Part shown: positions 7,343 through 15,993 of the stretch, one piece after another
Position numbering within the stretch: the first letter of the stretch is position 1
How the letters are laid out: every line of letters begins with the position of its first letter
NCBI GenBank assembly: GCA_045589595.1
Contig: JAZNPK010000034.1
Span: 1 to 64,000 of the forward strand
Source of the DNA: SIG77 sp045589595
GTDB taxonomy: Bacteria; Verrucomicrobiota; Lentisphaeria; Victivallales; UBA1829
DNA: 64,000 nucleotides
Direction of reading: 5' to 3'
Position numbers and translations under genes: made by a program
The notes under the pieces: model-generated
What the model was told of the DNA's origin: nothing
Databases searched by the model: none
What the model saw: only the letters and a program-made list of their open reading frames with translations

Positions 7343-9061
7343 ATGATCCAGCGAATGAACAACGTGCTGCTCAAGCACAGTAAAATCCTTTTCGGCGTTA
7401 TCACCATCGTCATCATCGTCTCCTTTGTCTGGTTTCTGACACCGGGCGCAGACGGCTCTCTGCTCTTTTCCGGCGGGTCCGGCAAAATGGGAGAAGTCTT
7501 CGGTGAAAAACTTGAAATCAAAGATCTGGAAGCAGCCAGAGATGCCATGATCCTGGTACAGGCTCCCGATGTTTATGCCCATAACCCGGCAGCGGTCCGC
7601 AGACTGGGCGGCAATATTGAAGAAATGCAGATGTTCCAGATGGCGGCATTGATCAAAGCTGCACATCTCCATGGCTACACTGCATCCGATGCGGAAGTCG
7701 GCAAAGAGATCTCCGCGCTGCCCGCATTCCAGAAGGACGGTCAGTTCTCCCAGGTCACTTATGATGAATTCAAAAATGGCTGTCTCACGCCCAACGGTTT
7801 CACGTTCAAAGATTTTGAAAATGCTTTCCGCGCGATGATCATGCTCCGTAAATTCCAGGCAAGTGCCGCTGCCGGTGTGTCCGTTACGGATGACGAAGTT
7901 GAGCGTGCAGCTCAGGACGCTGCTGTGAAAGTGACGAACCGGGAATTCATTTTCAGCGCTGATGCTTTTGAAAGATCGGTCAAGATCACCGATGATGATA
8001 TCAAGGCTGCCTATGAAGCAGATCTCAGCAAATACATGAGCGATCCCGTTTCCGATGCATTGATGATCTACGTGAATCTTTCCGATGTGAAAGCTGTTGC
8101 ACCCGTTTCTGATGCGCAGGTGGATGAACAGTTCAAGGCATTCGGTTCCATGATGAAAGACAAAGACGGCAAAGCCCTTGCGGAAAAAGATGCCCGCGCC
8201 CAGATCCGTTCCGAACTGGAAAAACAGGCAAAGATGGCTGCCGCCGCACAGAAACTCAATGCTTTCTACCTGAAAGCGCATGAACTTGTCAGAGAAGAAG
8301 GCTTCACCCCCGCCGTCCTCAAGAAGGAAGCGGAAGCTGCCGGATTCAAAGTCGCCGCGCTTGTCAAACTGACTGCCGGTTCTCCTGAAACGGTCGTTGC
8401 CGGTAGCCGCCTGATCCAGGCTGTCAATGGTCTGACAGATGTCAATACGTTCACGCAGCCGATGCCCAACAAAGATTCCTTTGCGTTTGCAATGTTGACC
8501 AACCGTATTGCTCCCCGTCAGCTGACGCTGGACGAAGCCAAAGCGGAAGTCCGCGATAACGTTCTCGTGAAAAAATCCCTGCAGCTCGCACAGGATGCCG
8601 CCCGCGCACTGCGTGCAGAAGTCCTCGCCGGTAAACTGACTGCTGATAAGATCGAAGCCGCAGTTCAGGCTGCAACCGGCAAAAAGCCCGCTCCTGCCAA
8701 AGAATCCGTCAAGTTGACCCAGATTGCAGAAGCATACGGTCAGTACAAGACGATGGCAATGAACAATCCCTACCTCAGCGGCAGTCTGCTGGGCTATCTC
8801 AAGAATGCCCTGCTTCAGGAAAACTTTGCCAAAGGTTTCATTTCCGAACCGATGCAGGCGTCCGCGGATTCCTACTCCATGTTCTACGTGGTTGACAGCG
8901 TTCCCGTTCCGGAAGCTGTGACCGACAAGGCGAAAGAAGCGATCCGCGAACTGCTGCTCAACAATAAGCAGGAACTCGCCATGCAGGATTGGTTCGGCTG
9001 GATCAATGCCAATACAAAATGTTTCATGCGCTCGCGTGAACAGCAGCAGGCGGCGGAATAA
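7343..9061 (+). CDS. PpiD/SurA-like membrane-anchored periplasmic foldase
   Basis: 572 residues. A single N-terminal membrane anchor (about 14-34) is followed by a SurA_N-type helical chaperone domain with the typical MGEVFGEKLEIKDLEAA and VSVTDDEVERAAQDA segments, then a long helical periplasmic part. A clear parvulin domain is not obvious, so it may work as a chaperone without isomerase activity. It should help fold exported proteins at the inner membrane. The start codon follows a GAAAGGCGG ribosome site. ispF follows after 3 bases. Confidence 0.75.
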   Translation: MIQRMNNVLLKHSKILFGVITIVIIVSFVWFLTPGADGSLLFSGGSGKMGEVFGEKLEIKDLEAARDAMILVQAPDVYAHNPAAVRRLGGNIEEMQMFQMAALIKAAHLHGYTASDAEVGKEISALPAFQKDGQFSQVTYDEFKNGCLTPNGFTFKDFENAFRAMIMLRKFQASAAAGVSVTDDEVERAAQDAAVKVTNREFIFSADAFERSVKITDDDIKAAYEADLSKYMSDPVSDALMIYVNLSDVKAVAPVSDAQVDEQFKAFGSMMKDKDGKALAEKDARAQIRSELEKQAKMAAAAQKLNAFYLKAHELVREEGFTPAVLKKEAEAAGFKVAALVKLTAGSPETVVAGSRLIQAVNGLTDVNTFTQPMPNKDSFAFAMLTNRIAPRQLTLDEAKAEVRDNVLVKKSLQLAQDAARALRAEVLAGKLTADKIEAAVQAATGKKPAPAKESVKLTQIAEAYGQYKTMAMNNPYLSGSLLGYLKNALLQENFAKGFISEPMQASADSYSMFYVVDSVPVPEAVTDKAKEAIRELLLNNKQELAMQDWFGWINANTKCFMRSREQQQAAE

Positions 9062-9064
9062 ATA

Positions 9065-9556
9065 ATGCTGCCGCAGATCAGGATCGGTTCCGGTTATGAC
9101 TCCCACCGGCTGATGGCGGGGAGAGAACTGATCCTTTGCGGCAAAAAGATCCCCTTTGAAAAAGGTCTTCAGGGGCACAGCGATGCCGATGCCCCTGTTC
9201 ATGCCCTGATCGATGCGATCCTCGGTGCGTTGGCGCTTGGTGACATCGGCAGGCATTTTCCTGATACAGATCCCCGTTATAAAAATGCGGACAGCCTTTC
9301 CCTTCTCCGGACTGTTCTTGCGTTGCCGGAGTTGTCGGACTGGATCGTCGGCAATGCCGATTTGACGATCCACGCTGAAGCACCGAAGCTGTCGCCCCAC
9401 ATAGATGATATGCGCCGGAATCTTGCCGATGCACTGCACATCCCGCAGGACTGCGTTTCCATCAAGGCGAAAACTGCCGAAAAACTCGGAGCGGTCGGGG
9501 CAGGTGAGGCGATGGAGGCACAAGCCGTAGTTCTGATGATCAGAAAAACCAGTTAA
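9065..9556 (+). CDS. ispF: 2-C-methyl-D-erythritol 2,4-cyclodiphosphate synthase
   Basis: 163 residues, normal for IspF. Metal ligands are D12 and H14 in RIGSGYDSHR and H46 in GHSDADAPVH. The DIGRHFPDTDPRYKNADS loop and the C-terminal KAKTAEKLGAVGAGEAMEA are in place. It makes the cyclodiphosphate in the MEP isoprenoid pathway; ispG and dxr are also in this window, at 13245-14300 and 15994-17145. The GGFS stretch of the classic GYDVHR motif is changed to GSGYDSHR. It follows the foldase gene by 3 bases, so translation is probably coupled. Confidence 0.95.
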   Translation: MLPQIRIGSGYDSHRLMAGRELILCGKKIPFEKGLQGHSDADAPVHALIDAILGALALGDIGRHFPDTDPRYKNADSLSLLRTVLALPELSDWIVGNADLTIHAEAPKLSPHIDDMRRNLADALHIPQDCVSIKAKTAEKLGAVGAGEAMEAQAVVLMIRKTS

Positions 9557-9595
9557 CCGGTTATGATAAATACAACTCATGTGAAAGGACGAAAC

Positions 9596-11005
9596 ATGAT
9601 CAATACACTGAAAGAAAATCATCAACTTGCTCTGGCTCAGGCATTGGAAAAAGCTGCTCCCGCAGACCGCGCCGCCATTGAAAAACAGCTCAGTGCCGTC
9701 AACTGGGAGGAACTTTCCCGTCTGATCCGCGATTATGTATTCCAGAAACCGGAAACGGAAGTGCCAGATGATCTGACACCGGCTCCGTTTTTCCCGTTCC
9801 CGCCGAAAACGGATGCAGAAAAAATCCGTTACGCTGAAGCGGAAGCCGCAGGTAAATCTCTGCTCGCACAGGGGAAAGTCGCAGCATTGATCGTGGCTGG
9901 CGGACAGGGTACCCGGCTCGGTTTTGACGGACCGAAGGGGACTTATCCCATTACGCCCGTCCTGAAAAAATCCCTCTTCCAGTATTTTGCAGAAAGTTTG
10001 GCGCGCGCGTCGGAAAAAGCGGGCGCTCCCATTCACTGGTACATCATGACCAGCGAGATCAATGACGGACCCACACGGGCTTTCTTTGAAGAACATCATT
10101 ATTTCGGTCTGAATAAAGAGGATGTGACTTTCTTCACTCAGGGAATGATGCCCGCGATCGCCTACAACGGCGATCTTCTCCTCGGTGGAAAAGATACCCT
10201 CGCCCTCGCGCCCAACGGTCACGGTGGAACATTGCTCGCTCTCCGGAAATCCGGCGCACTGGACCGTATGAAAGCGGACGGCGTGGAATACATTTCTTAT
10301 TTTCAGGTCGATAATCCCCTCGTTCCGGTGGTGGATCCCCTGTTCATCGGTCTGCATCATCTGGAAGGTTCCGAGATCAGCGCCCGTATGCTGCCCAAGA
10401 CCAATCCCTACGAAAAACTCGGTAACTTCTGTATTACCGGCGGCAGACTCCAGATCATTGAATACAGTGATATGCCCGCCGAACTGGCAGAACGCAGAAA
10501 AGCGGACGGGACACTGGACTTCCTCGCGGGCAGCCCCGCGATCCATGTGATCTCCCGCGAATTTGTGGAACGTCTTACCGCCGATGGTCAGCTGCATATG
10601 CCCTGGCATCGTGCCGATAAAAAAGTGGCGTACCTGAATGAAAACGGCGAAATGGTCAAGCCGGAAGAACCGAATGCCGTCAAACTGGAATCTTTCATCT
10701 TCGATGCACTGCCGCTGGCGAAAAAGACCATGGTGCTGGAAGGGTGCAGAGAAGAGCTTTTTGCGCCGACAAAAAATGCCACCGGTGTCGATTCCGCCGA
10801 ATCCTGTCGCGCAATGCTTGTGGCTCGCGATGCCCGGCGCATGGAACTTGCCGGAATTGCGATCCCCCGCAAAGCAGACGGCACGCCTGATTGTATTGTG
10901 GAAGTCTCTCCCCGCTGCGTGTTTGATGACGAAGATGCAGTTGCATATTTTGCCGCCAATCCTGCAAAAGTTGAACCCGGCAGCTGTGAGGCATTTGGAA
11001 AATGA
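9596..11005 (+). CDS. UDP-sugar pyrophosphorylase, UDPGP/UAP1 family
   Basis: 469 residues from the ATG at 9596, which has GAAAGGAC upstream; an in-frame ATG at 9563 has no ribosome site. The nucleotide loop is AGGQGTRLG at 101-109 with PKGTYP at 113-118, then PNGHGG and FQVDNPLVPVVDP. This pattern is closest to eukaryote-type UDP-N-acetylglucosamine pyrophosphorylases rather than to bacterial GalU or GlmU. It should use UTP and a sugar 1-phosphate; whether the sugar is glucose, GlcNAc or GalNAc cannot be told. It is co-directional with ispF and overlaps the next gene by 4 bases. Confidence 0.85.
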   Translation: MINTLKENHQLALAQALEKAAPADRAAIEKQLSAVNWEELSRLIRDYVFQKPETEVPDDLTPAPFFPFPPKTDAEKIRYAEAEAAGKSLLAQGKVAALIVAGGQGTRLGFDGPKGTYPITPVLKKSLFQYFAESLARASEKAGAPIHWYIMTSEINDGPTRAFFEEHHYFGLNKEDVTFFTQGMMPAIAYNGDLLLGGKDTLALAPNGHGGTLLALRKSGALDRMKADGVEYISYFQVDNPLVPVVDPLFIGLHHLEGSEISARMLPKTNPYEKLGNFCITGGRLQIIEYSDMPAELAERRKADGTLDFLAGSPAIHVISREFVERLTADGQLHMPWHRADKKVAYLNENGEMVKPEEPNAVKLESFIFDALPLAKKTMVLEGCREELFAPTKNATGVDSAESCRAMLVARDARRMELAGIAIPRKADGTPDCIVEVSPRCVFDDEDAVAYFAANPAKVEPGSCEAFGK

Positions 11006-11322
11006 TCCGATTTGTTTCCATTGAAAAAGACGATATTCTTACCGATCCGGAAGATGTGGCGTCCATGCTGACGAAAGCGCTCAAGCGCAAGATCCCCATG
11101 CGGTTTTCCGGTTTGTGCGATAACGGCAGTGATACTCTGACCGCAGTTCTGGAGGAAACGGCGTCCACATTGGATGTGGAGTTCGTTTTCTCTCCCTTTG
11201 AATCTTCCGATACCGAAGATATCAATGCGGTGATCGAATGCCGGTATGAAGCCGGTTATTCCACCGTGTCGGTGTTTCCCATCGGAGAAACGGTCTGGGG
11301 GCTGTTTGCCAGAGAAAGGTGA
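11002..11322 (+). CDS. Small hypothetical protein
   Basis: 106 residues, acidic, alternating strand and helix propensity, no signal peptide, no family recognised. It starts in an ATGA overlap with the pyrophosphorylase gene and ends in a GTGA overlap with the YraN gene, so it is translationally coupled on both sides. This makes it very likely a real gene. Confidence 0.65.
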   Translation: MIRFVSIEKDDILTDPEDVASMLTKALKRKIPMRFSGLCDNGSDTLTAVLEETASTLDVEFVFSPFESSDTEDINAVIECRYEAGYSTVSVFPIGETVWGLFARER

Positions 11323-11720
11323 CACCTGAGATGGATTTCCGGCGGTTGAGAAATTGGAGCAGGCGTATCGGACGGCGCGGCGAAAATGCCGCCGTTGATC
11401 TTCTGATCGATAAAAATATCCAGATCCTCGCCCGGAACTGCCGGATCGCACCCCATTGCGGCGAAGTTGATGTGATCGCTCTTGATGGCGAAACACTGGT
11501 TTTCGTGGAAGTCAAGACCCGCTATCTGAAAGGCTCGCCCCGGGAAAATCTCAGTGAAGAACAGAAAAAGCGTATCCGCCGTGCCGCCGGGACTTATCTT
11601 TCCATTCTGGAAGCACCCGGTTTCAAGATCCGTTTTGATCTGATCGAAGTGATCGCCGGCAGATTCGGTTCCATCCGTTCCATTCATCATCACCAGAACG
11701 CCTTCGGCAGAAAAGGATGA
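11319..11720 (+). CDS. YraN / UPF0102 family endonuclease-fold protein
   Basis: 133 residues with the UPF0102 hallmark GRRGENAAVDLL, then CGEVDVIALDGETLVFVEVKTR, giving the D-(E/Q)xK nuclease-fold residues (Asp in EVDVIA, Glu and Lys in VEVK). The family is widespread and thought to act on DNA, perhaps in Holliday-junction or recombination processes, but its role is not settled. The GTG at 11319 overlaps the preceding stop; an ATG at 11331 would remove four residues and is an equally fair start. Confidence 0.88.
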   Translation: MTPEMDFRRLRNWSRRIGRRGENAAVDLLIDKNIQILARNCRIAPHCGEVDVIALDGETLVFVEVKTRYLKGSPRENLSEEQKKRIRRAAGTYLSILEAPGFKIRFDLIEVIAGRFGSIRSIHHHQNAFGRKG

Positions 11721-11723
11721 ACG

Positions 11724-13238
11724 ATGCCGGCAAAAGTTTTACTGACAGCTGTTCATGGTCCGCTCACCGGTACAAAATACCGGTTTGATGAGCAGATGCT
11801 GTGTATGGTCGGCAGGGGTGCCAACTGTATGCTGCAGCTGGATGGCGATGCGGCAGCCGGTGTATCGCGGCATCATTGTATGCTGGATATCCGTCCGCCT
11901 GAAGCGTTTCTCTGTGATCTCGGCAGCCGGAACGGAACAAAACTGAACGGAGAAAAATTGCTGGGCACCTCTGATACACGCGCATTGCATACCGGTGACC
12001 TGATCCGGGTCGGAAACAACGAGTTCGAGATCAAACTTGTACCTGCCCGCCTGTGCAGTGTCTGCCGGAAGGAATTGCCGGAAAGTGAACTGGATGAACA
12101 GAGTCCTTTCCAGACCAGCCGTATTATCTGTCCGGAATGTGTTCTTGCCGGGCGTTTGCCTGTTGCACAACCATCCGCCAAGACGATCCAGTTCCGTGTC
12201 TGCTCCGTTTGCGGTGCCAGAGTTGCGGGGCTTGAAGCGAATAACGGCAAGATTTGGCGCGAAAATACCGCGGCATTTATTTGCGCGGATTGTTATGCCA
12301 AACAGCCGGACCCGTATAAGACATTCCGTATGCCTGAAATCGAAGCGCGGAGCGGACGCAGTATCCTGCCGGTTCCCAATTACCGTGTGCAGCGTCTGAT
12401 CGGCAGAGGCGGCATGGGTGCAGTTTATCTGGCGGAATCGGTGAAGACGTTGGAAAAAGTGGCGTTGAAGATCCTGCTGCCGGAAATCGCAGTCCATGAA
12501 CAATGCCGGGATGACTTTATCCGGGAGGCGAACAACCTGAAAAATCTCCGTCATCCCAACATTGTGGAGTTGAAAGAATGTGCCAGTGTGGGCGGTGCTC
12601 TTTATCTTGTGCTGGAATACTGTACGGAAGGGACTCTCCGCGAATATATACGGAAAACCGGTCAGACATTGCAGATCCGTATGGCTGTTGATCTGACTTG
12701 CCAGATCCTTGATGCGCTGGAATATGCCCACAATGTCCGGCTGGAACAGATGTCGCTGCTGGATGCCCAGATGTATCATGTGAACGGTCTGGTCCACCGT
12801 GACATCAAGCCGTCCAATATTTTTCTGACCCGTCAGGATGGAACCCTGACAGCCAAACTCTCCGATTTCGGTCTTGCCAAGGCATTCGATATGGCGGGGA
12901 TCAGCGGCTGTACTCAAACCGGCGATTTTTCCGGAACACTCGGTTTTATTCCGAAACAGCAATTCCTTAATTATAAGTATGTAAAACCGGAAGTGGATGT
13001 CTGGTCCGCCTGTGCAACTTTATATTATATGCTGACCGGTAAATCACCACGGGATTTTTCCGGCTCTGTTCCGGTATCTCAAATCTTTGAGGAGCAGCCC
13101 ACGCCGATCCGCGATTACAATCCTTATGTGCCTGAACCGCTGGCAGAGTTGATCGATACTGCGCTGGACGACAGGGAATCCCTCCGGTTCCGCTCCGCAG
13201 ATCAGCTCCGTTTTGCCCTGCGGGATGTTTACCACTGA
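11724..13238 (+). CDS. FHA domain - double zinc-ribbon - Ser/Thr protein kinase
   Basis: 504 residues in three parts. Residues 1-105 form an FHA phosphothreonine-binding domain (GR at 30-31, SRHH 48-51, GSRNGT 67-72). Residues 111-190 carry two CxxC pairs each: C111/C114 with C136/C139 and C160/C163 with C187/C190, probably two zinc ribbons. Residues 220-504 form a Hanks-type kinase with P-loop GRGGMG (227-232), K249, E268, HRD 358-360 and DFG 381-383, all catalytic residues present. There is no membrane helix, so the kinase is cytosolic. The FHA may bind the autophosphorylated kinase. It is the last gene of the run and faces ispG with a 6-base gap. Confidence 0.9.
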   Translation: MPAKVLLTAVHGPLTGTKYRFDEQMLCMVGRGANCMLQLDGDAAAGVSRHHCMLDIRPPEAFLCDLGSRNGTKLNGEKLLGTSDTRALHTGDLIRVGNNEFEIKLVPARLCSVCRKELPESELDEQSPFQTSRIICPECVLAGRLPVAQPSAKTIQFRVCSVCGARVAGLEANNGKIWRENTAAFICADCYAKQPDPYKTFRMPEIEARSGRSILPVPNYRVQRLIGRGGMGAVYLAESVKTLEKVALKILLPEIAVHEQCRDDFIREANNLKNLRHPNIVELKECASVGGALYLVLEYCTEGTLREYIRKTGQTLQIRMAVDLTCQILDALEYAHNVRLEQMSLLDAQMYHVNGLVHRDIKPSNIFLTRQDGTLTAKLSDFGLAKAFDMAGISGCTQTGDFSGTLGFIPKQQFLNYKYVKPEVDVWSACATLYYMLTGKSPRDFSGSVPVSQIFEEQPTPIRDYNPYVPEPLAELIDTALDDRESLRFRSADQLRFALRDVYH

Positions 13239-13244
13239 GTTCCG

Positions 13245-14300
13245 TTATCTGGAGATCAGTTCCTTCAAACGCTGAAAGGCATCATCCTCCGGCAGAACCG
13301 CTATCGTTTCGCCCTTCCGGAACAGCATCAGCCTGCCGTCACCTGAACCTGCGAGACCCGCATCCGCATCACGGGCTTCTCCCGGACCATTGACAATACA
13401 GCCCATAACCGCGATCTTTTTGACATCGCCCAGTGTGCCGGCATGTTTCATTTCCGCCACGAGCTGTTCCACTTTTTCTGTCATCCCCACAAGATCGTAC
13501 GCAGTACGGGCGCAGGTGGGACAGGAGACGATTTCCGGTTTTGCCTCCCGTAAGCCGAGCGCTTCCAGCAGCGTGATCCCTGCACGGACTTCTTCACAGG
13601 GATCAGCCGTCAGACTGACGCGGATCGTATCGCCGATACCGTCAAGCAGCAGACTGCCGATCCCCGCCGCCGATTTTATGATCCCGCGGTAAGGTGTGCC
13701 GGCTTCCGTGACACCCACATGCAGCGGGATGTCACGCAAGGCGGAAAAGCGTCTGTATGCCGCAACCGTCACCGGTACGGAACTGGCTTTCAGTGAAACT
13801 GCGATATCCTGAAAATGGCATTCTTCCAGTTGGGCGATCTCGCGCAGTGCGGCTTCGCAGAGCGCCTCTGCCGGTTCCAGCGTTTTCAGGTCGTCCGGCA
13901 GACTGCCGCCGTTGACGCCGACACGGATCGGTATGCCCGCATTCCCTGCGGCTTCCGCCACTTGCCGGACCTTCCGGACATTGCCGATATTTCCCGGATT
14001 GATACGGACCGCATGGATCCCTGCCGCAATCGCACGGAGTGCAAGTTCATGATTGAAATGTATGTCCGCCACCAGCGGAACGGGACTGTCCGGAATGATC
14101 TCATGCAGTGCCGCCGCCGATGCCATATCCGGCACTGCCAGCCTGACGATCTCACAGCCGCAGCCCGCAAGCGCGCGGATCTGATGCAGTGTGGCGGCAA
14201 CATCTTTTGTCGGCGTATTTGTCATGGACTGGACCGTGACGGGCGCACCGCCGCCGATCCTGATGCCGCCAACAGAAATGCTCCGGCTTTTACTTCCCAT
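13245..14300 (-). CDS. ispG: 4-hydroxy-3-methylbut-2-en-1-yl diphosphate synthase
   Basis: 351 residues, the short bacterial type. Iron-sulfur ligands are C260, C263 (SCPTC) and C301 (VMGCIVNGPGEA) with E308 following. The N-terminal TIM barrel carries VQSMTNTPTKDV and ADIHFNHELA. It reduces MEcPP to HMBPP in the MEP pathway with electrons from ferredoxin or flavodoxin. Its start overlaps the rseP stop by 11 bases, so it is coupled to rseP and dxr, an order common in bacteria. Confidence 0.97.
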   Translation of the reverse strand: MGSKSRSISVGGIRIGGGAPVTVQSMTNTPTKDVAATLHQIRALAGCGCEIVRLAVPDMASAAALHEIIPDSPVPLVADIHFNHELALRAIAAGIHAVRINPGNIGNVRKVRQVAEAAGNAGIPIRVGVNGGSLPDDLKTLEPAEALCEAALREIAQLEECHFQDIAVSLKASSVPVTVAAYRRFSALRDIPLHVGVTEAGTPYRGIIKSAAGIGSLLLDGIGDTIRVSLTADPCEEVRAGITLLEALGLREAKPEIVSCPTCARTAYDLVGMTEKVEQLVAEMKHAGTLGDVKKIAVMGCIVNGPGEARDADAGLAGSGDGRLMLFRKGETIAVLPEDDAFQRLKELISR

Positions 14301-15954
14301 TTTCCTTCACCATATCTGCTTCACGGATGATTTTTCCCTGTTTCTCCGCTTCCGCCGGCAGCAGCCGTTTGATGTCAAAGAAGGTTACAAACAGCATGAA
14401 ACCGATCAGCACCAGAACAAAGAAACCGGTGATGGGATGAAGGATTTTTTCAGAAGGAGGACGGCGGGTAATGATTTCCAGGACCGCCAGCAGAATATGT
14501 CCGCCATCCAGTACCGGGATCGGCAGAAGATTGAACAGCCCCAGACTGAACGAGATCACCACCACCAGATTCAGACCGATGATCAGAGAACCTCTGTAAA
14601 CGGACATATACAGCGTTTCGCCGATCCCGATCGGACCGCTGAAATGCTGGGGACCGAGCGTTGTGTAACCTGCATCTTTCATGCCCAGTTTCCTGCCGAT
14701 ACCGGCGGCTACACTTTTCAGAGAACGCCAGGTCGTATTGAGAACACTGACCAGTTGTTCCACCGGTGTCGGATAAGTCAGATACTGAAACTTGATGCCA
14801 AGTTTGTTTTTGCGGACAGCTGAAATGCTGAAAGTTTGTTCCTGCTCACCGCGGAGAATGGTCAATTCCACCGGTTCACCGCGGCTTTCCAGCACGCAAC
14901 GGATCACATCCTGATTCAGCTCTGCTTTCTTTCCATTGACGGCCGTGATCCTGTCGCCCGCTTTCAATTTTTCCGCCGCCGGCATATTGGGATAAACGGA
15001 TTCCACCAGCAAGTCTGTTTCCGGATCAAAGGCGATCCCGAGAACGAAATCATCACCCTCTATTTCTGCCGGGTAAACCGTTACCGTTCCGGTGATCTCT
15101 TTATTATTTTCTTTCCGGATGTATTCTGCAACCAGCGGCTGCTTGTTGGCAAAATGCACCATCGTCAGAAATTCCGTTCTGCCGACTTCGATCCCGTTGA
15201 GTTTTGTGATTCTGTCGCCTTTTTTCAGACCTGCTTTTTCTGCCGGAGAATCTTTCAGCGGGGCAATGACCACCGGCAGTTCGACCGTGAAGAAGGGAAT
15301 CGGAATCTTTGCCGAAGGAGCCACCTGCCGGTTGACAACGGGCTGATAGACAATATCTTTGATGGTGCCGTCCGGTTTGCGTACCGTCAGCGTCACATCT
15401 CCCACGGTCAGCATGATATTTTGAGAGAATGAGTTCCATGTGCTGTTGAAGGTGCGCCCGTTCAGTTTGATGATGACATCGCCGGGACGCAGTCCGGCAT
15501 TGTATTCCGGTTTGTCCACCTGAACTGTTTTGACTTTGAACTCCGTCATTTTCGGCGTCGATTGGGGCAAACCGAAAAACCAGATCGCACAACCCAACAG
15601 CATGGCAAAAAGAATGTTGAACAACGGACCTGCGGCAGCTGTCACGATCCGTTTCCACGGTTTCGCTCTCGGCAGGGGATCGCCGTTTTCATCTTGGGGT
15701 TCTCCTGTGGCATCGATTTGGGGCAGATCCACATATCCGCCTACGGGGATCCAGCCGATCCGGTATTCCACACCTTTGATTTTTTTCGCCCATATTTTGC
15801 GGAACCCGATGGAAAATGCCAGAACACGCAGACCGCACATCCGCGCAACAAGAAAGTGTCCCAGTTCGTGAACAAAAATACACAGACCGAAAAAGATGAT
15901 CATAAAAAGAGCTGATCCGATGACCGACAGAATATGCAAGATAGCGTCCCACAT
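14290..15954 (-). CDS. rseP: Site-2 intramembrane metalloprotease RseP with three PDZ domains
   Basis: 554 residues, about 100 more than E. coli RseP. The zinc motif HELGH is at 29-33 in the first membrane helix and the LDGGH motif (LLPIPVLDGGH) near 485 in a late helix. Three PDZ-type segments lie between: near 145-215 (AGLRPGDVIIKLNGR), 235-300 (AGLKKGDRITKLNG) and 320-385 (LKAGDRITAVNGK); most homologues have one or two. The protease cleaves anti-sigma factors or remnant signal peptides in the inner membrane. It lies between dxr and ispG. Confidence 0.95.
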   Translation of the reverse strand: MWDAILHILSVIGSALFMIIFFGLCIFVHELGHFLVARMCGLRVLAFSIGFRKIWAKKIKGVEYRIGWIPVGGYVDLPQIDATGEPQDENGDPLPRAKPWKRIVTAAAGPLFNILFAMLLGCAIWFFGLPQSTPKMTEFKVKTVQVDKPEYNAGLRPGDVIIKLNGRTFNSTWNSFSQNIMLTVGDVTLTVRKPDGTIKDIVYQPVVNRQVAPSAKIPIPFFTVELPVVIAPLKDSPAEKAGLKKGDRITKLNGIEVGRTEFLTMVHFANKQPLVAEYIRKENNKEITGTVTVYPAEIEGDDFVLGIAFDPETDLLVESVYPNMPAAEKLKAGDRITAVNGKKAELNQDVIRCVLESRGEPVELTILRGEQEQTFSISAVRKNKLGIKFQYLTYPTPVEQLVSVLNTTWRSLKSVAAGIGRKLGMKDAGYTTLGPQHFSGPIGIGETLYMSVYRGSLIIGLNLVVVISFSLGLFNLLPIPVLDGGHILLAVLEIITRRPPSEKILHPITGFFVLVLIGFMLFVTFFDIKRLLPAEAEKQGKIIREADMVKENGK

Positions 15955-15993
15955 GATTTATACCTCCAGATTTTCCTTATTGTTCCAATGTCA

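Noticed and set aside
7262..10609. A 1115-codon open frame on the minus strand
   Set aside because: It lies exactly opposite three clear genes (foldase, ispF, pyrophosphorylase), has no recognisable domain and is rich in Phe, His, Gly and Cys, as expected from an antisense shadow.
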